From Gemmatimonadota bacterium (lineage in GTDB: Bacteria > Gemmatimonadota > Gemmatimonadetes > Gemmatimonadales > Gemmatimonadaceae), in the NCBI GenBank assembly GCA_020161135.1, contig JAIUOB010000004.1:372001-436000 (forward strand): a stretch of DNA of 64,000 bases. Direction: 5' to 3'. The first letter of the stretch is position 1. Every line of letters begins with the position of its first letter. This document shows positions 23,658-35,644 of the stretch, piece by piece. The position numbers and the translations under genes were made by a program. The notes beneath the pieces are model-generated. The model had not been told where the DNA came from, did not search any database, and saw only the letters and a program-made list of their open reading frames with translations.

Positions 23658-26600
23658 TCACCGCTCCGGCGGCACCGGCGGCACCCCGCGCTTCGGGAAC
23701 GGCGGCGGCGCGGGCACCTCGCGCGGATCTTGCGCGATCTTCTGCTGCAGGTGTGCGATGGCGGCTTCGAGCTGCGCGTCCTTGCCCATGAACGTCGCGT
23801 GCGGAAGGTTGTCCACCTCGATGTCGGGCTCCAGGCCACGCTGCTCGATGAGCCACTTCCGCTCGGGACCGTACACGCCGTTCATCGGCGCCCGCGCGAC
23901 GCCGCCATCGGTGAGCACGTTCACGCCGCTCAGCCAGATCTCGCCGCCCCACGTGCGCGTGCCGATGACCTGCCCCAACCCGAGTCGCCGGAAGCCGTCG
24001 GCAAAGGCCTCGCCGTCGCTCGCCGTCTCGTGATCGACGAGCACCACCATGTGCCCGCGGAAGGCGTACTGCATGTTCCAGTAGGGCTCACCAGCGCGCG
24101 ACTTCCAGTACATCCACGCCTTGCGCATCAGCTTCTCGAGCAGCCACGAGTCGATGTTGCCGCCGCGATTCTGCCGCACGTCGATGATGAGTCCCTGCCG
24201 GTTGAACACCGGATAGAACTCGCGATAGAACTGCTCGATGTCGGCCGTACCCATCGCGCGAATGTGCACGTAGCCGATGGCCCCCTTCCCGGCCTGCTCC
24301 ACCGCCTGGCGTCGTGTCACCTCCCAGTCGGTGTAGCGGAGCGCCGCCTCGTTGCCGATGGGTGACACCACCACATCGCGCGACGTGGCGCCGCGCCGCA
24401 GCGTGAGCAGCACCTGCCGCCCCGCCTGGTTGCGCAGCGGCACGCCGATGTCCGCCACCTCGGCCAGCGCCACGCCGTTGATGGCCGTCACGACATCACC
24501 AGCCCGCACGTCGAGCTCGGGATCGGCCAGCGGCGAGCGCGTGTCGGGATAATCGGGATCGTGCTGGTAGATGCGCTCGATGCGATAGCCGCCGGCCGCC
24601 GCGTCGCGCAGCAGCCGCGCGCCGAGTGAGGCAATGCCCACGTTGTCGGGGCCACGCCGGGTGTCGCCGCCCCCCACGCTCGTGTGCAGCGCCGACAGGT
24701 CACCCACCAGCCAGCCGATCAGGTCGGACAGCTCCTCGCGCGTCGTGATGCGGTCGACGAGTGGCAGGTACTTGGCGAGGGAGCGCTGGTAGTCGAGCCC
24801 GTGCAGCGCGCGATCGTAGAAGTAGTCGCGTTCCATGCGCCACGCGTCCACGAAGATCTGGCGCCAGTCGGCCCGCACATCGATGGGAAAGGTCCAGCCG
24901 CCGAGGTCCACGCGGCTGTCGGCGAGGTCGGTGATGCGCTGCACGCGCGCGTCGACCACGTGGAAGGTGTTGCCGCGCCGGAGCAGCAGCCGCCGCGCGT
25001 TGGCCGACAGCTCGAAGCTGCGCACCCCTTCCGCGATGACCGTGGGCGTGGGGCGCTCGTTGGTGAAGCGCACGCCCATGAGGTTGACCGTCGTGTCGGC
25101 GCCTGAGCCGGCGGCGATGAAGAACAGCCCGTCGGCGCTCGCGGCGAGACCGCGGTAGTTGCCGGCCGGCACCGGCACGCGTCGCACCCGCTGCTCGAGC
25201 CCCGCCGCATCGATGCGCACCGCGCGTGCCGCAGCACCGGTGTCGGCACGCGTCGCCGCGCGTGGCGCCAGTTCGTCGTTGGGCGCGAACGGCGAGCGCA
25301 GCCCCGCACGCAGCGCCACCTGGTAGACCTCGATGGGGCGATCGAAGTACGGCTCCGGCGCCCGCGCCCCCCACGGCGCCCCCACCACCGACTGCAGGTT
25401 GCGATCACTCAGGAAGTACAGGAACTCACCGCGCGTGTCCCACGCCGGGTTGCTGCTGTTCACCCGATCGGACGTGACCGTGAGCGTGCGCGCGCTGTCA
25501 GCGTCGTACAGCATGATCTGCTGGAAGGTGTTGCGCGCCACGGCCGCGTAGGCCAGCCAACGGCTGTCAGGCGACCACGTGAGGTCGCCCACGCCCTCCT
25601 CGATGGCGTTGATCTTGCGCGGCGCACCCCCGACCGCCATGACCCACAGGTTGTTGTCGTTGTCGGTCCACGCCACACGCTTGCCGTCGGGCGACGGCGT
25701 GAGCTCGAAGCGCAGCACGGTGCCGTTGCGCGTGAGGGCCGTGTCGCGCCCGACGCCGTTGGCGGGAAGCTTCATGACCTCGAACTCCCCGCTCTCGTCG
25801 CCAAAGGCCAGCACGTTGCGCGCATCGGCGAACACCGCGTCGCGGTAGCGCACGCTGTCCTTGCGCGTCACCCGCACCAGCCGCCCCTGCCGCACCGGCG
25901 CCGTGAAGACCCGGCCGCGCGAGGTGAGCACCAGCCGGTCACCCTCGGGCGAGAGGTGCGCGCTGGTGAGTGACGCCATGGGGTCGGTCACCCACCGCTC
26001 CCGCAACTGGTCGAGGTCGGACGCCAGCGTGATGGCCAGTTGCCGCGTCTGTCCGCTGGCGATGTCGAACAGCCAGAGGTCGGCGCCGAACTGGTACACG
26101 ATGCGCCCCGCATCGAGCGACGGCGTGCGCACATCCCAGCCCTTGTGTCGGGTGTGCTGCCGCAGGTCACCCCCGTTCGTGTCCATCGACCAGAGGTTCA
26201 TGGTGCTGTCGCGGTCGGTCACGAAGTACACGCGGCCGTTCCACAGCATCGGCGAGTGACTCTCGCCGTCATACCCCTTGCTCACCTCGACCGCTTCGGC
26301 CGCCCCGCTCGTGTACTTCCAGATGTCGCGAGCGGTGCCGCCGCGATAGAGCTTGGTGACGTTGTTGTGGAAACCAGGCCGCGCGAAGAACACCGTACGT
26401 CCCGTCGCATCCCACGCACCTTCACTCGCGCCCGCCAGCGGCACCAGCGTGCGCTCCCCGCTCGCGGGGTCGAGCTGCACCATCTGCAACTTGGGAATGC
26501 CGGAGTAGCGCGTCGTCGTGTACACCACCTTGCCGTCGGGCGTCCACGCGGTGGCGATGGAGTTCTCGGGCTCGAAGGTGCGGCGCACGGGCATGCCGCC

Positions 26601-26936
26601 CGCGATGGGCATTGTGTAGAGCTGCGCCGGCCCCTCGTAGCGCGCGGTGAACGCAATCGTGCGGCCATCGGGCGAGATGACGGGATTCGTCTCCGCTGCC
26701 GGGTGCGTCGTCAGCCGCTGCGCCACGCCACCGCTCACCGGCACGGTCCACAGGTCGCCCTCGGCGGTGAACACGATACGGTCGCCGCGAATGGCAGGCT
26801 GCCGGTAGAAGCCGAGCACACCGGCGGAGGGCGCGGGCGCCGTACGCGCCTGCGCAGAGGCTTCGTGGCTGATGGCGGCGGTCACGACCGCGCCCACGGA
26901 GAGCACACCACGCAACGACAGGACCTTCGGCGACAT
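23658..26936 (-). CDS. Tricorn protease homolog (S41 family), secreted
   Basis: The 1092-residue protein has a signal peptide (cleavage near ASAQA) and so is likely periplasmic or secreted. It then has two beta-propellers made of WD/TolB-like repeats (SPDGRTIAF, SPDGKRVAW, SPDSRWLAY), a PDZ-like domain (VRAGDVVTAINGVAL, about 815-900), and a C-terminal S41 catalytic domain. The active-site residues keep the spacing of archaeal tricorn: His751 in LSALHTS, the nucleophile Ser973 in TASDGEAF with Asp974 next to it, and Glu1031 in WLIEQRG. It should degrade peptides into small fragments. No interacting aminopeptidase genes are nearby. The length matches tricorn (about 1070). Confidence 0.94.
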   Translation of the reverse strand: MSPKVLSLRGVLSVGAVVTAAISHEASAQARTAPAPSAGVLGFYRQPAIRGDRIVFTAEGDLWTVPVSGGVAQRLTTHPAAETNPVISPDGRTIAFTARYEGPAQLYTMPIAGGMPVRRTFEPENSIATAWTPDGKVVYTTTRYSGIPKLQMVQLDPASGERTLVPLAGASEGAWDATGRTVFFARPGFHNNVTKLYRGGTARDIWKYTSGAAEAVEVSKGYDGESHSPMLWNGRVYFVTDRDSTMNLWSMDTNGGDLRQHTRHKGWDVRTPSLDAGRIVYQFGADLWLFDIASGQTRQLAITLASDLDQLRERWVTDPMASLTSAHLSPEGDRLVLTSRGRVFTAPVRQGRLVRVTRKDSVRYRDAVFADARNVLAFGDESGEFEVMKLPANGVGRDTALTRNGTVLRFELTPSPDGKRVAWTDNDNNLWVMAVGGAPRKINAIEEGVGDLTWSPDSRWLAYAAVARNTFQQIMLYDADSARTLTVTSDRVNSSNPAWDTRGEFLYFLSDRNLQSVVGAPWGARAPEPYFDRPIEVYQVALRAGLRSPFAPNDELAPRAATRADTGAAARAVRIDAAGLEQRVRRVPVPAGNYRGLAASADGLFFIAAGSGADTTVNLMGVRFTNERPTPTVIAEGVRSFELSANARRLLLRRGNTFHVVDARVQRITDLADSRVDLGGWTFPIDVRADWRQIFVDAWRMERDYFYDRALHGLDYQRSLAKYLPLVDRITTREELSDLIGWLVGDLSALHTSVGGGDTRRGPDNVGIASLGARLLRDAAAGGYRIERIYQHDPDYPDTRSPLADPELDVRAGDVVTAINGVALAEVADIGVPLRNQAGRQVLLTLRRGATSRDVVVSPIGNEAALRYTDWEVTRRQAVEQAGKGAIGYVHIRAMGTADIEQFYREFYPVFNRQGLIIDVRQNRGGNIDSWLLEKLMRKAWMYWKSRAGEPYWNMQYAFRGHMVVLVDHETASDGEAFADGFRRLGLGQVIGTRTWGGEIWLSGVNVLTDGGVARAPMNGVYGPERKWLIEQRGLEPDIEVDNLPHATFMGKDAQLEAAIAHLQQKIAQDPREVPAPPPFPKRGVPPVPPER

Positions 26937-27005
26937 GCAGACGACCTCGGTGACGGGTTCAGCGCAGACTTGCCCGCAGAAGCTACGCTGCCCGCCGCCC
27001 GGTGG

Positions 27006-29279
<2,274 letters not shown>

Positions 29280-29319
29280 GCGGCGCCCCGCGCAGCCACC
29301 ACGCGCAGCGCGCCCGCGG

Positions 29320-30342
29320 CTACGCGCGCGACACGCCGAGCCCCGGCGCGTCGCCCAGCGTGACCTGCCCGGCAGGAATGCCGGGGCCCGTGAACGGATC
29401 GTCGGCGAGGAGTGCGGCGCCGTCGAGGTCGGCGTCGTCGAGCAGCGGCGCAAAGTGCGCGGCGGCCGCGATGCCCAGCGTCGTCTCGATCATGCAGCCG
29501 CACATGACTCGCATGCCGTGCGCGCGCGCCACCGCGATCATGCGCAGCGCCTCGCGCAGCGAACCGCACTTGGCGAGCTTGATGTTCACCCCGTCCACGA
29601 CGCCCACGAGCTTCGGAATGTCGGTGGCCACGAGGCACGATTCGTCGGCAATGACGGGAATGGGCGAGCGGTCACGCACGAAGCGCAGCCCCTCGAGGTC
29701 GTGCGGCGCGAGCGGCTGCTCGAGGATGTCCACACCGACATCGGTGAGCGGCTGCAGCATGGCCAGCGTCTGCTTGGGCGTCCACGCACAGTTGGCATCG
29801 ACACGCAGCGTGGCGCGCGGCGCCTCTTCCCGCACGATGCGCAGCACGTCGCGATCCCACGACGAGCCCAACTTGATCTTGAGGATGGGATACGGCGCGG
29901 CCTCACGCACGCGGGCGCGCAGCGTGGTCTCGTCGGGCGCAATGCCGATGGTGAAGCTCGACAGCGGCGCCGCGGTCCGGTCGAGTCCCCACCACTTCCA
30001 CAGGGGCAGCCCCACGCGCTTGGCCGCGAGGTCGTGCAGCGCCGCACTCACTGCCACGCGGGCCGCAGCATTGCCGCGCAACGCCTGCTCGACCGCGCGC
30101 TCCACGGCCTCGATGCTCCACGCATCGGCGTCGGCGAGCACCGGGGCGAACCGCTCGAGCGCCACGCGCACGGTGTCCACCGTCTCACCGTAGAAGCGGC
30201 TCGGCGCTGCCTCGCCCCAGCCTTCGGCACCGTCCCGATCGACGAGACGCACGAACACCGTGCGCCAGCTATCCTGCCCGCCGCGCGCGATGATGAACGG
30301 GTGCCGCGTGCGCACGGTGAGCGTTTCCGCGAAGAGTTGCAT
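29320..30342 (-). CDS. L-Ala-D/L-Glu dipeptide epimerase (enolase superfamily)
   Basis: The 340-residue enzyme belongs to the muconate-lactonizing branch of the enolase superfamily. Catalytic lysines lie in LKIKLG (Lys155/Lys157) and NIKLAKCG (Lys255/Lys258). The magnesium ligands are Asp182 (VDANCAW), Glu208 (LEQPL) and Asp233 (IADES). A C-terminal DDPFTG motif is typical of the dipeptide epimerases YcjG/YkfB, which convert L-Ala-D-Glu from murein peptides to L-Ala-L-Glu for catabolism. This fits the murein-recycling genes at 11.6-15.3 kb, though they are not in one operon. The substrate is inferred from motifs and theme; other dipeptides are possible. Confidence 0.88.
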   Translation of the reverse strand: MQLFAETLTVRTRHPFIIARGGQDSWRTVFVRLVDRDGAEGWGEAAPSRFYGETVDTVRVALERFAPVLADADAWSIEAVERAVEQALRGNAAARVAVSAALHDLAAKRVGLPLWKWWGLDRTAAPLSSFTIGIAPDETTLRARVREAAPYPILKIKLGSSWDRDVLRIVREEAPRATLRVDANCAWTPKQTLAMLQPLTDVGVDILEQPLAPHDLEGLRFVRDRSPIPVIADESCLVATDIPKLVGVVDGVNIKLAKCGSLREALRMIAVARAHGMRVMCGCMIETTLGIAAAAHFAPLLDDADLDGAALLADDPFTGPGIPAGQVTLGDAPGLGVSRA

Positions 30343-30377
30343 CGGACGTGAAGTGAGAGCGAGTGCGTGGAACGCGA

Positions 30378-31379
<1,002 letters not shown>

Positions 31380-31406
31380 CGGGCGCGTGGAGACAGTTAG
31401 GGGACA

Positions 31407-32426
31407 TCACAGCCACCGTCGACGACGCAGGTAGGCCACCAGCAACCCGCCCAGCCCCAACTGCAGCAGCAGCAACACCCAGAAGCCGTGCGGCCAGTTG
31501 GAGAGCGGCACATCGCGGAAGTTCATCCCCCACATGCCGCTCACCACCACGAACGGGATCGACATGGTCGCCATGACCGACAGCGCCTTCGTGGTGGAGC
31601 CCAACCGGTTGGAGACCTGCGTGAGATACGAGTCCATCGTGCTGCTCAGCAGGTCGCGATAGGTATCCAGCGCGTCGTTGATGCGAAGCACGTGGTCATA
31701 AATGTCGCGGAAGTAGAGCTGCGCGTCGGGGGTGAGCAGCATGCTCGGCCGGTTGGTGAGGATGTTCATCACTTCACGCGACGGCGACAGGTAGCGGCGC
31801 AGCGACAGCACGAGGCGCTTCACATGGAAGAGCTCGCGCAGCGCGTCCTCCTGGAAGTCGACGAACACCTGCTCCTCGAGCCCGTCGATGAACGCGTCGA
31901 TCTGGTCGAGGATCGGAAAGTACGCGTCGATCGTGTCGTCGAGGATGGCGTGCAGCACGCGCTCCACTCCCCGGCCGATGATGTCCGGGTTGCGCCGCAT
32001 CGACTCGGCCACGCGGTCGACCGATGCCATCGGTCCCGCGTGCACGGTGACCAGGTACTGCGCGCCGAGGAAGCAGTACAGGTCCTTCGTCTCGAGGTCG
32101 TACGGGTCGCTGGTGTCGTCCGCGAGCGTCACGCCGCGGATGATGATGAACAGGTACCCCTCGTACTCCTCGAGCTTGACGCGCGACGCCGGGTTGAGCG
32201 TGTCCTCGACCGCCAGCGGATGGAAGCGGAACACCTTCTCGAGCAGCGCGTGCTGCGAGCGCACCGTCGAGTCGATGTCCACCCACAAGGGCCCGCCGGC
32301 GGCGAGGAGCTGCGACACCTCCCGCGGGTGGCAGTCGACGACATCGACGCCATCGGGCGAGCGATACAGCGTGCGCGGTGGCGGGTCGGGCTGCCCGGGT
32401 ACCGAGGTGGGGACGATGCGCGTCAT
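31407..32426 (-). CDS. corA: Magnesium/cobalt transporter CorA
   Basis: The 339-residue protein is a CorA-type Mg2+ channel. The large cytoplasmic alpha/beta and helical stalk domain (about 1-270, with LEEYEGYLFIIIRGV) is followed by two membrane helices. The signature GMWGMNF (the universal GMN loop) lies between them, and the C-terminus is basic (YLRRRRWL). The ATG at 32426 gives a normal N-terminus; the longer frame upstream is arginine-rich and overlaps the deacetylase gene. It is the last or second-last gene of a minus-strand run that continues from the deacetylase gene. Confidence 0.94.
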   Translation of the reverse strand: MTRIVPTSVPGQPDPPPRTLYRSPDGVDVVDCHPREVSQLLAAGGPLWVDIDSTVRSQHALLEKVFRFHPLAVEDTLNPASRVKLEEYEGYLFIIIRGVTLADDTSDPYDLETKDLYCFLGAQYLVTVHAGPMASVDRVAESMRRNPDIIGRGVERVLHAILDDTIDAYFPILDQIDAFIDGLEEQVFVDFQEDALRELFHVKRLVLSLRRYLSPSREVMNILTNRPSMLLTPDAQLYFRDIYDHVLRINDALDTYRDLLSSTMDSYLTQVSNRLGSTTKALSVMATMSIPFVVVSGMWGMNFRDVPLSNWPHGFWVLLLLQLGLGGLLVAYLRRRRWL

Positions 32427-32530
32427 GTCCGCCAATGTGCGTGCAGCGCCCACGCCATGGCCAGCGTTCGCCGCGCCGTCGCGGGAACGCCCACCCCGCC
32501 GCGGGCGGGAGCCAGTGCGATGATGCCGGC

Positions 32531-33463
32531 TCACGCGAGCGCCTCCACATGCACGCACACCGCCTCGGCCACCGATTCGGGCGCGTAGCCCCCCTCGAGG
32601 GCGCTCACGAGTCGCCCGTGGCACCACGCCTCCGCACGCGTCACCAGGGCGCGCGTGAGCGTGCGCACGTCGTCGAGCGTGAGCGTGAACGCGCCCAGCG
32701 GGTCACCCGCGAGACAGTCGAAGCCGGCGCTGAGCAGCACGAGATCGGGGGTGAAGCCGTCCGTTGCCGCGTCGATGGCGGCGAGCAGCGCCTCGACATA
32801 CTGCGCGGCCGGCAGTGACGGCGGCATGGGCACGTTCCACACGTTGTCGTGCGGACCGCGATCGTCGCGCGCACCGGTGCCGGGATACCACGGCCACTGA
32901 TGCATCGACACGAAGTGAATGCGCGGCTCGTGCTCGACGAGTGCCTGCGTGCCGTTGCCGTGGTGCACATCCCAATCGACGATGAGCACCCGCTCGGCGG
33001 CATGTCGCGCGAGCGCGTAGTGCGCCGCGACCGCGACGTTGCCCACCAGGCAGAACCCCATCGCGCGATCACGCAGTGCGTGATGCCCCGGCGGACGCAC
33101 GGCCGAGAAGCTGCGGGGGGCGGTGCCGGCAAAGGCGAGATCGACGCCGTCGAGCACACAGCCCGCGCCCGCGGTGGCCGCATCCCACGAGCCTTCACTC
33201 ACCACCGTGTCCGGATCGAGACGCCCGCCGCCCGACTCGGCCATCGTGCGGATGCGCCCGAGGTAGTCGCGGTCATGCGCCAACGCGAGCTCGTCGATGG
33301 TGGCGTGACGCCCTTCGACATGGTGCAGCCCCATGAGCAAGGCCGGGCGCTGCTTGAGCGCGCGCGGGATGGCCACGAGGCGCCCCACGTGTTCCGGATG
33401 CTCCCACCCCGTGTCGTGGCGGCCGCAGTCGGGGTGCGAAATGAAGGCGACGGGAGGCGTCAC
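32531..33463 (-). CDS. HDAC/AcuC-family deacetylase
   Basis: The 310-residue protein is a class II-like arginase-fold deacetylase (histone deacetylase superfamily). Conserved elements are the SHPDCGRHDTGWEHPE start, AVRPPGHHA (catalytic His pair), the zinc-site motif DWDVHHGNGTQ, and SAGFDCLAGDPLG with a zinc-ligand Asp. Substrates of bacterial relatives include acetylpolyamines and acetoin-pathway proteins such as acetyl-CoA synthetase; the sequence does not fix which. The GTG at 33463 is chosen because the family begins at AFISHPDCG. A frame open to 33553 would overlap the previous gene by 38 bases. Confidence 0.9.
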   Translation of the reverse strand: MTPPVAFISHPDCGRHDTGWEHPEHVGRLVAIPRALKQRPALLMGLHHVEGRHATIDELALAHDRDYLGRIRTMAESGGGRLDPDTVVSEGSWDAATAGAGCVLDGVDLAFAGTAPRSFSAVRPPGHHALRDRAMGFCLVGNVAVAAHYALARHAAERVLIVDWDVHHGNGTQALVEHEPRIHFVSMHQWPWYPGTGARDDRGPHDNVWNVPMPPSLPAAQYVEALLAAIDAATDGFTPDLVLLSAGFDCLAGDPLGAFTLTLDDVRTLTRALVTRAEAWCHGRLVSALEGGYAPESVAEAVCVHVEALA

Positions 33464-33515
33464 AGGCGTCGGGGACGTTCGGGCAGGGGCTGGCGAACTG
33501 GCGAGGGGTGACGGC

Positions 33516-34994
33516 CTACGCGAGGCCGCGCAGACGCCGCGAGGCCCACTCACTCACCAGCGCGAGCGCGGCCACCACGAAGAGTAGCGCACGGCGGTCG
33601 GGCCAGACACGGCTTGCGTCGGCCGCGACGCCGGCGGACGGTGCAATCCCGGCGGCGCGAGGCATCGACGGGCCGGCCAGCGCGACGAGATCGGCCCACG
33701 GGGCGGCGTCGCCGGGTGCGGGATCGGCCTGCTCTAGCGCACTCGCCTCCGAGGCCCGCGCGACACTCCCCACCACGGCGGCCCACCAGGCGCGATGCGC
33801 CGCCAACCCGTCGTCGTTCCCCGCCATGCGCCACCGCCAGCTTTCGCGATAGGTCACCGCGGCGACACGTCCCGCGCCGCGACGGTGTACGACCACGGCG
33901 GGCACCGGCGTGCGCGCATCGAGGGTGTCCGCCTGCAGCACGAGCGCGCCGACGCGCGGCGTGAGCTGCCAGGCATCGAGTCCGAGCCGCGGCGCGGCCG
34001 ATCGCACACCGCCCACGAGGCCGCGCCGGAGTGCACCCACCTCAGCCGGCGCGAGCGACGCCGCCGCACCACTCCGCAGCCCGTCGCCCGCGAACACGAC
34101 GCCGCCGCCGGCTTCGACGAACGCCGCAAGGGCGCGCGCACTGGGCATGCTGCGTTCGGCACTGTCGAGCACGACGACCACCGCATGCCGACGTGCATCG
34201 AGCGCCCCACCGGCCCCGATCGTCGCGCCGCCGGTGGGCGAAAGCGTGAGGCGACCGTCCACCGTCCATCCGGCCTCCTCGAGCGCCGTCGCCGTGAATC
34301 GCGTCTCCCACGACGCCGACCCCACCAGCAGCACGCGCGTCGCCGCCGTCGCGGTGTCGGTGAGCGCGGCGCGCCCGACCACGTCGCCACTGACGAGCGC
34401 CACGGAGGGCGTGCCCTGCGCGAGCGCCCAGCTCCACGTGGACGGTGCGACACCATCTCGCGGTGCGACGCTCACCAGCGAGTCGAGGACTCCGCCGGCA
34501 TCGCGCAGTACCAGCGGCGGTCGTGCGCCCGCCGCGTCGGCGGTGTCGGGCAGGCCATCCCGCGACGCGCGCACCAGTGCGCCGGCATCGGCCATTGCAC
34601 CTGCGCGACGCTCCACCGAGAGCGCAATGGGGTGCACGCGCGCACCGGCCGCGAGCGTCCATTGCAGCGGCATGCCCGCCGCGCGCGCCGAGCCAAGCGC
34701 CGCACGCACGGGCGCACTCGGCACGACGCGCATGATGACCGTGGTCGTGTCGCGCGCGGCTGCCCCGAGTAGCGGCAGCAGCGCGGCCAACTGCGTACTG
34801 TCTGTCGCAATCGCCTCCACGGGCGCACCCGTGCCGTCTGCGCCGAGCATGACGGTGCGTGCCGCCGAGCCGGACCGCGCGTCCGGGCCTCGTGCGCCAG
34901 TCCACGCCCACACGATGTCGAGCAGCAGCAACGCGCTCGCCACCAGCGCCACGGTGCGCAGGACGCGCTCGAACCCTGCGCGACGCGTGCTCAT
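33516..34994 (-). CDS. Membrane protein of MoxR/DUF58 cluster, two end helices
   Basis: The 492-residue protein has an N-terminal membrane helix (about 12-33: TVALVASALLLLDIVWAW) and another near the C-terminus (LLFVVAALALVSEWASRRLRG). Between them is a long extracytoplasmic region. One part resembles a Rossmann-like or class-I glutamine-amidotransferase-like fold (AVVVVLDSAERSMPSARALAAFVEAGGGVVFAGDGLRS), a pattern seen in periplasmic proteins of MoxR-linked operons. I do not recognise a named family or catalytic residues. The ATG at 34994 overlaps the stop of the DUF4159 gene by 4 bases (ATGA). It is the last gene in the MoxR-cluster overlap chain. Confidence 0.75.
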   Translation of the reverse strand: MSTRRAGFERVLRTVALVASALLLLDIVWAWTGARGPDARSGSAARTVMLGADGTGAPVEAIATDSTQLAALLPLLGAAARDTTTVIMRVVPSAPVRAALGSARAAGMPLQWTLAAGARVHPIALSVERRAGAMADAGALVRASRDGLPDTADAAGARPPLVLRDAGGVLDSLVSVAPRDGVAPSTWSWALAQGTPSVALVSGDVVGRAALTDTATAATRVLLVGSASWETRFTATALEEAGWTVDGRLTLSPTGGATIGAGGALDARRHAVVVVLDSAERSMPSARALAAFVEAGGGVVFAGDGLRSGAAASLAPAEVGALRRGLVGGVRSAAPRLGLDAWQLTPRVGALVLQADTLDARTPVPAVVVHRRGAGRVAAVTYRESWRWRMAGNDDGLAAHRAWWAAVVGSVARASEASALEQADPAPGDAAPWADLVALAGPSMPRAAGIAPSAGVAADASRVWPDRRALLFVVAALALVSEWASRRLRGLA

Positions 34995-35644
34995 CGCGTG
35001 AGGGCGTACACCACGAGGTTCACCGCGAAGCGCGTGTTGTCGATGGACAGGAAGCGCTTGTTGTCGGGGTGGAAGCTCCACTCCGAGCTGTAGTCCTTGT
35101 TGGAGTACAGCACGGCGATGCGTCCACGCACGAGGAACGCATCGAGGTGCTCGTGCACGAGGTTGTCGCCCCAGCCGTTCAGCTCGTGCGACGTGGTGGG
35201 CGGGCCGTTCTCGAAGGTGAAGAAGCAGCGATACAGCGCATGGGTGTTGGGAAGCGGCGTGAGGGGCCCGGCCACCTTGCGCAGCTCCTCGCGCACGGTG
35301 GTGTGAAACGCGCCGTCCACATCGTGATTGTGGTCGTCCACAAACAGCAGCCCGCCGCGCTCGAGATAGCGGCGCAGCGTGTCGGCCTCGCGTGTCGTGA
35401 ACCGCACCGGCAGGTGCCCGGTGAGATAGAGCAGCGGATACTCGAACACCGCCTCCGAGGCGAGCGGCACCACGACCCCCTGCGGCGCCACCGGCAGGCT
35501 GGTGTAGCGCGCGATGGCGTCGATGACGTTGGCCGGCACCATCGGCGCCGAGTCCCAGTCGCCCGAGTCGTACTGCGCGGTGGCGAAGACGAACGGCGCC
35601 GTGCGCGAGACCATCACGTCATGGACAGCGCGCACGTCGCTCAT
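34991..35644 (-). CDS. DUF4159 domain protein
   Basis: The 217-residue protein matches the DUF4159 family: FVFATAQYDSGDWDSAPMVPANVIDAIARY, the YLERGGLLFVDDHNHDVDGAF segment, the GHLPVRF motif, and VLYSNKDYSSEWSFHPDNK near the end. DUF4159 proteins are usually found with MoxR and DUF58 genes; the fold resembles a glutamine-amidotransferase-like domain, but the function is unknown. No signal peptide is obvious in this copy. Its start (ATG 35644) overlaps the stop of the previous gene and its stop overlaps the next start, both by 4 bases. Confidence 0.85.
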   Translation of the reverse strand: MSDVRAVHDVMVSRTAPFVFATAQYDSGDWDSAPMVPANVIDAIARYTSLPVAPQGVVVPLASEAVFEYPLLYLTGHLPVRFTTREADTLRRYLERGGLLFVDDHNHDVDGAFHTTVREELRKVAGPLTPLPNTHALYRCFFTFENGPPTTSHELNGWGDNLVHEHLDAFLVRGRIAVLYSNKDYSSEWSFHPDNKRFLSIDNTRFAVNLVVYALTR

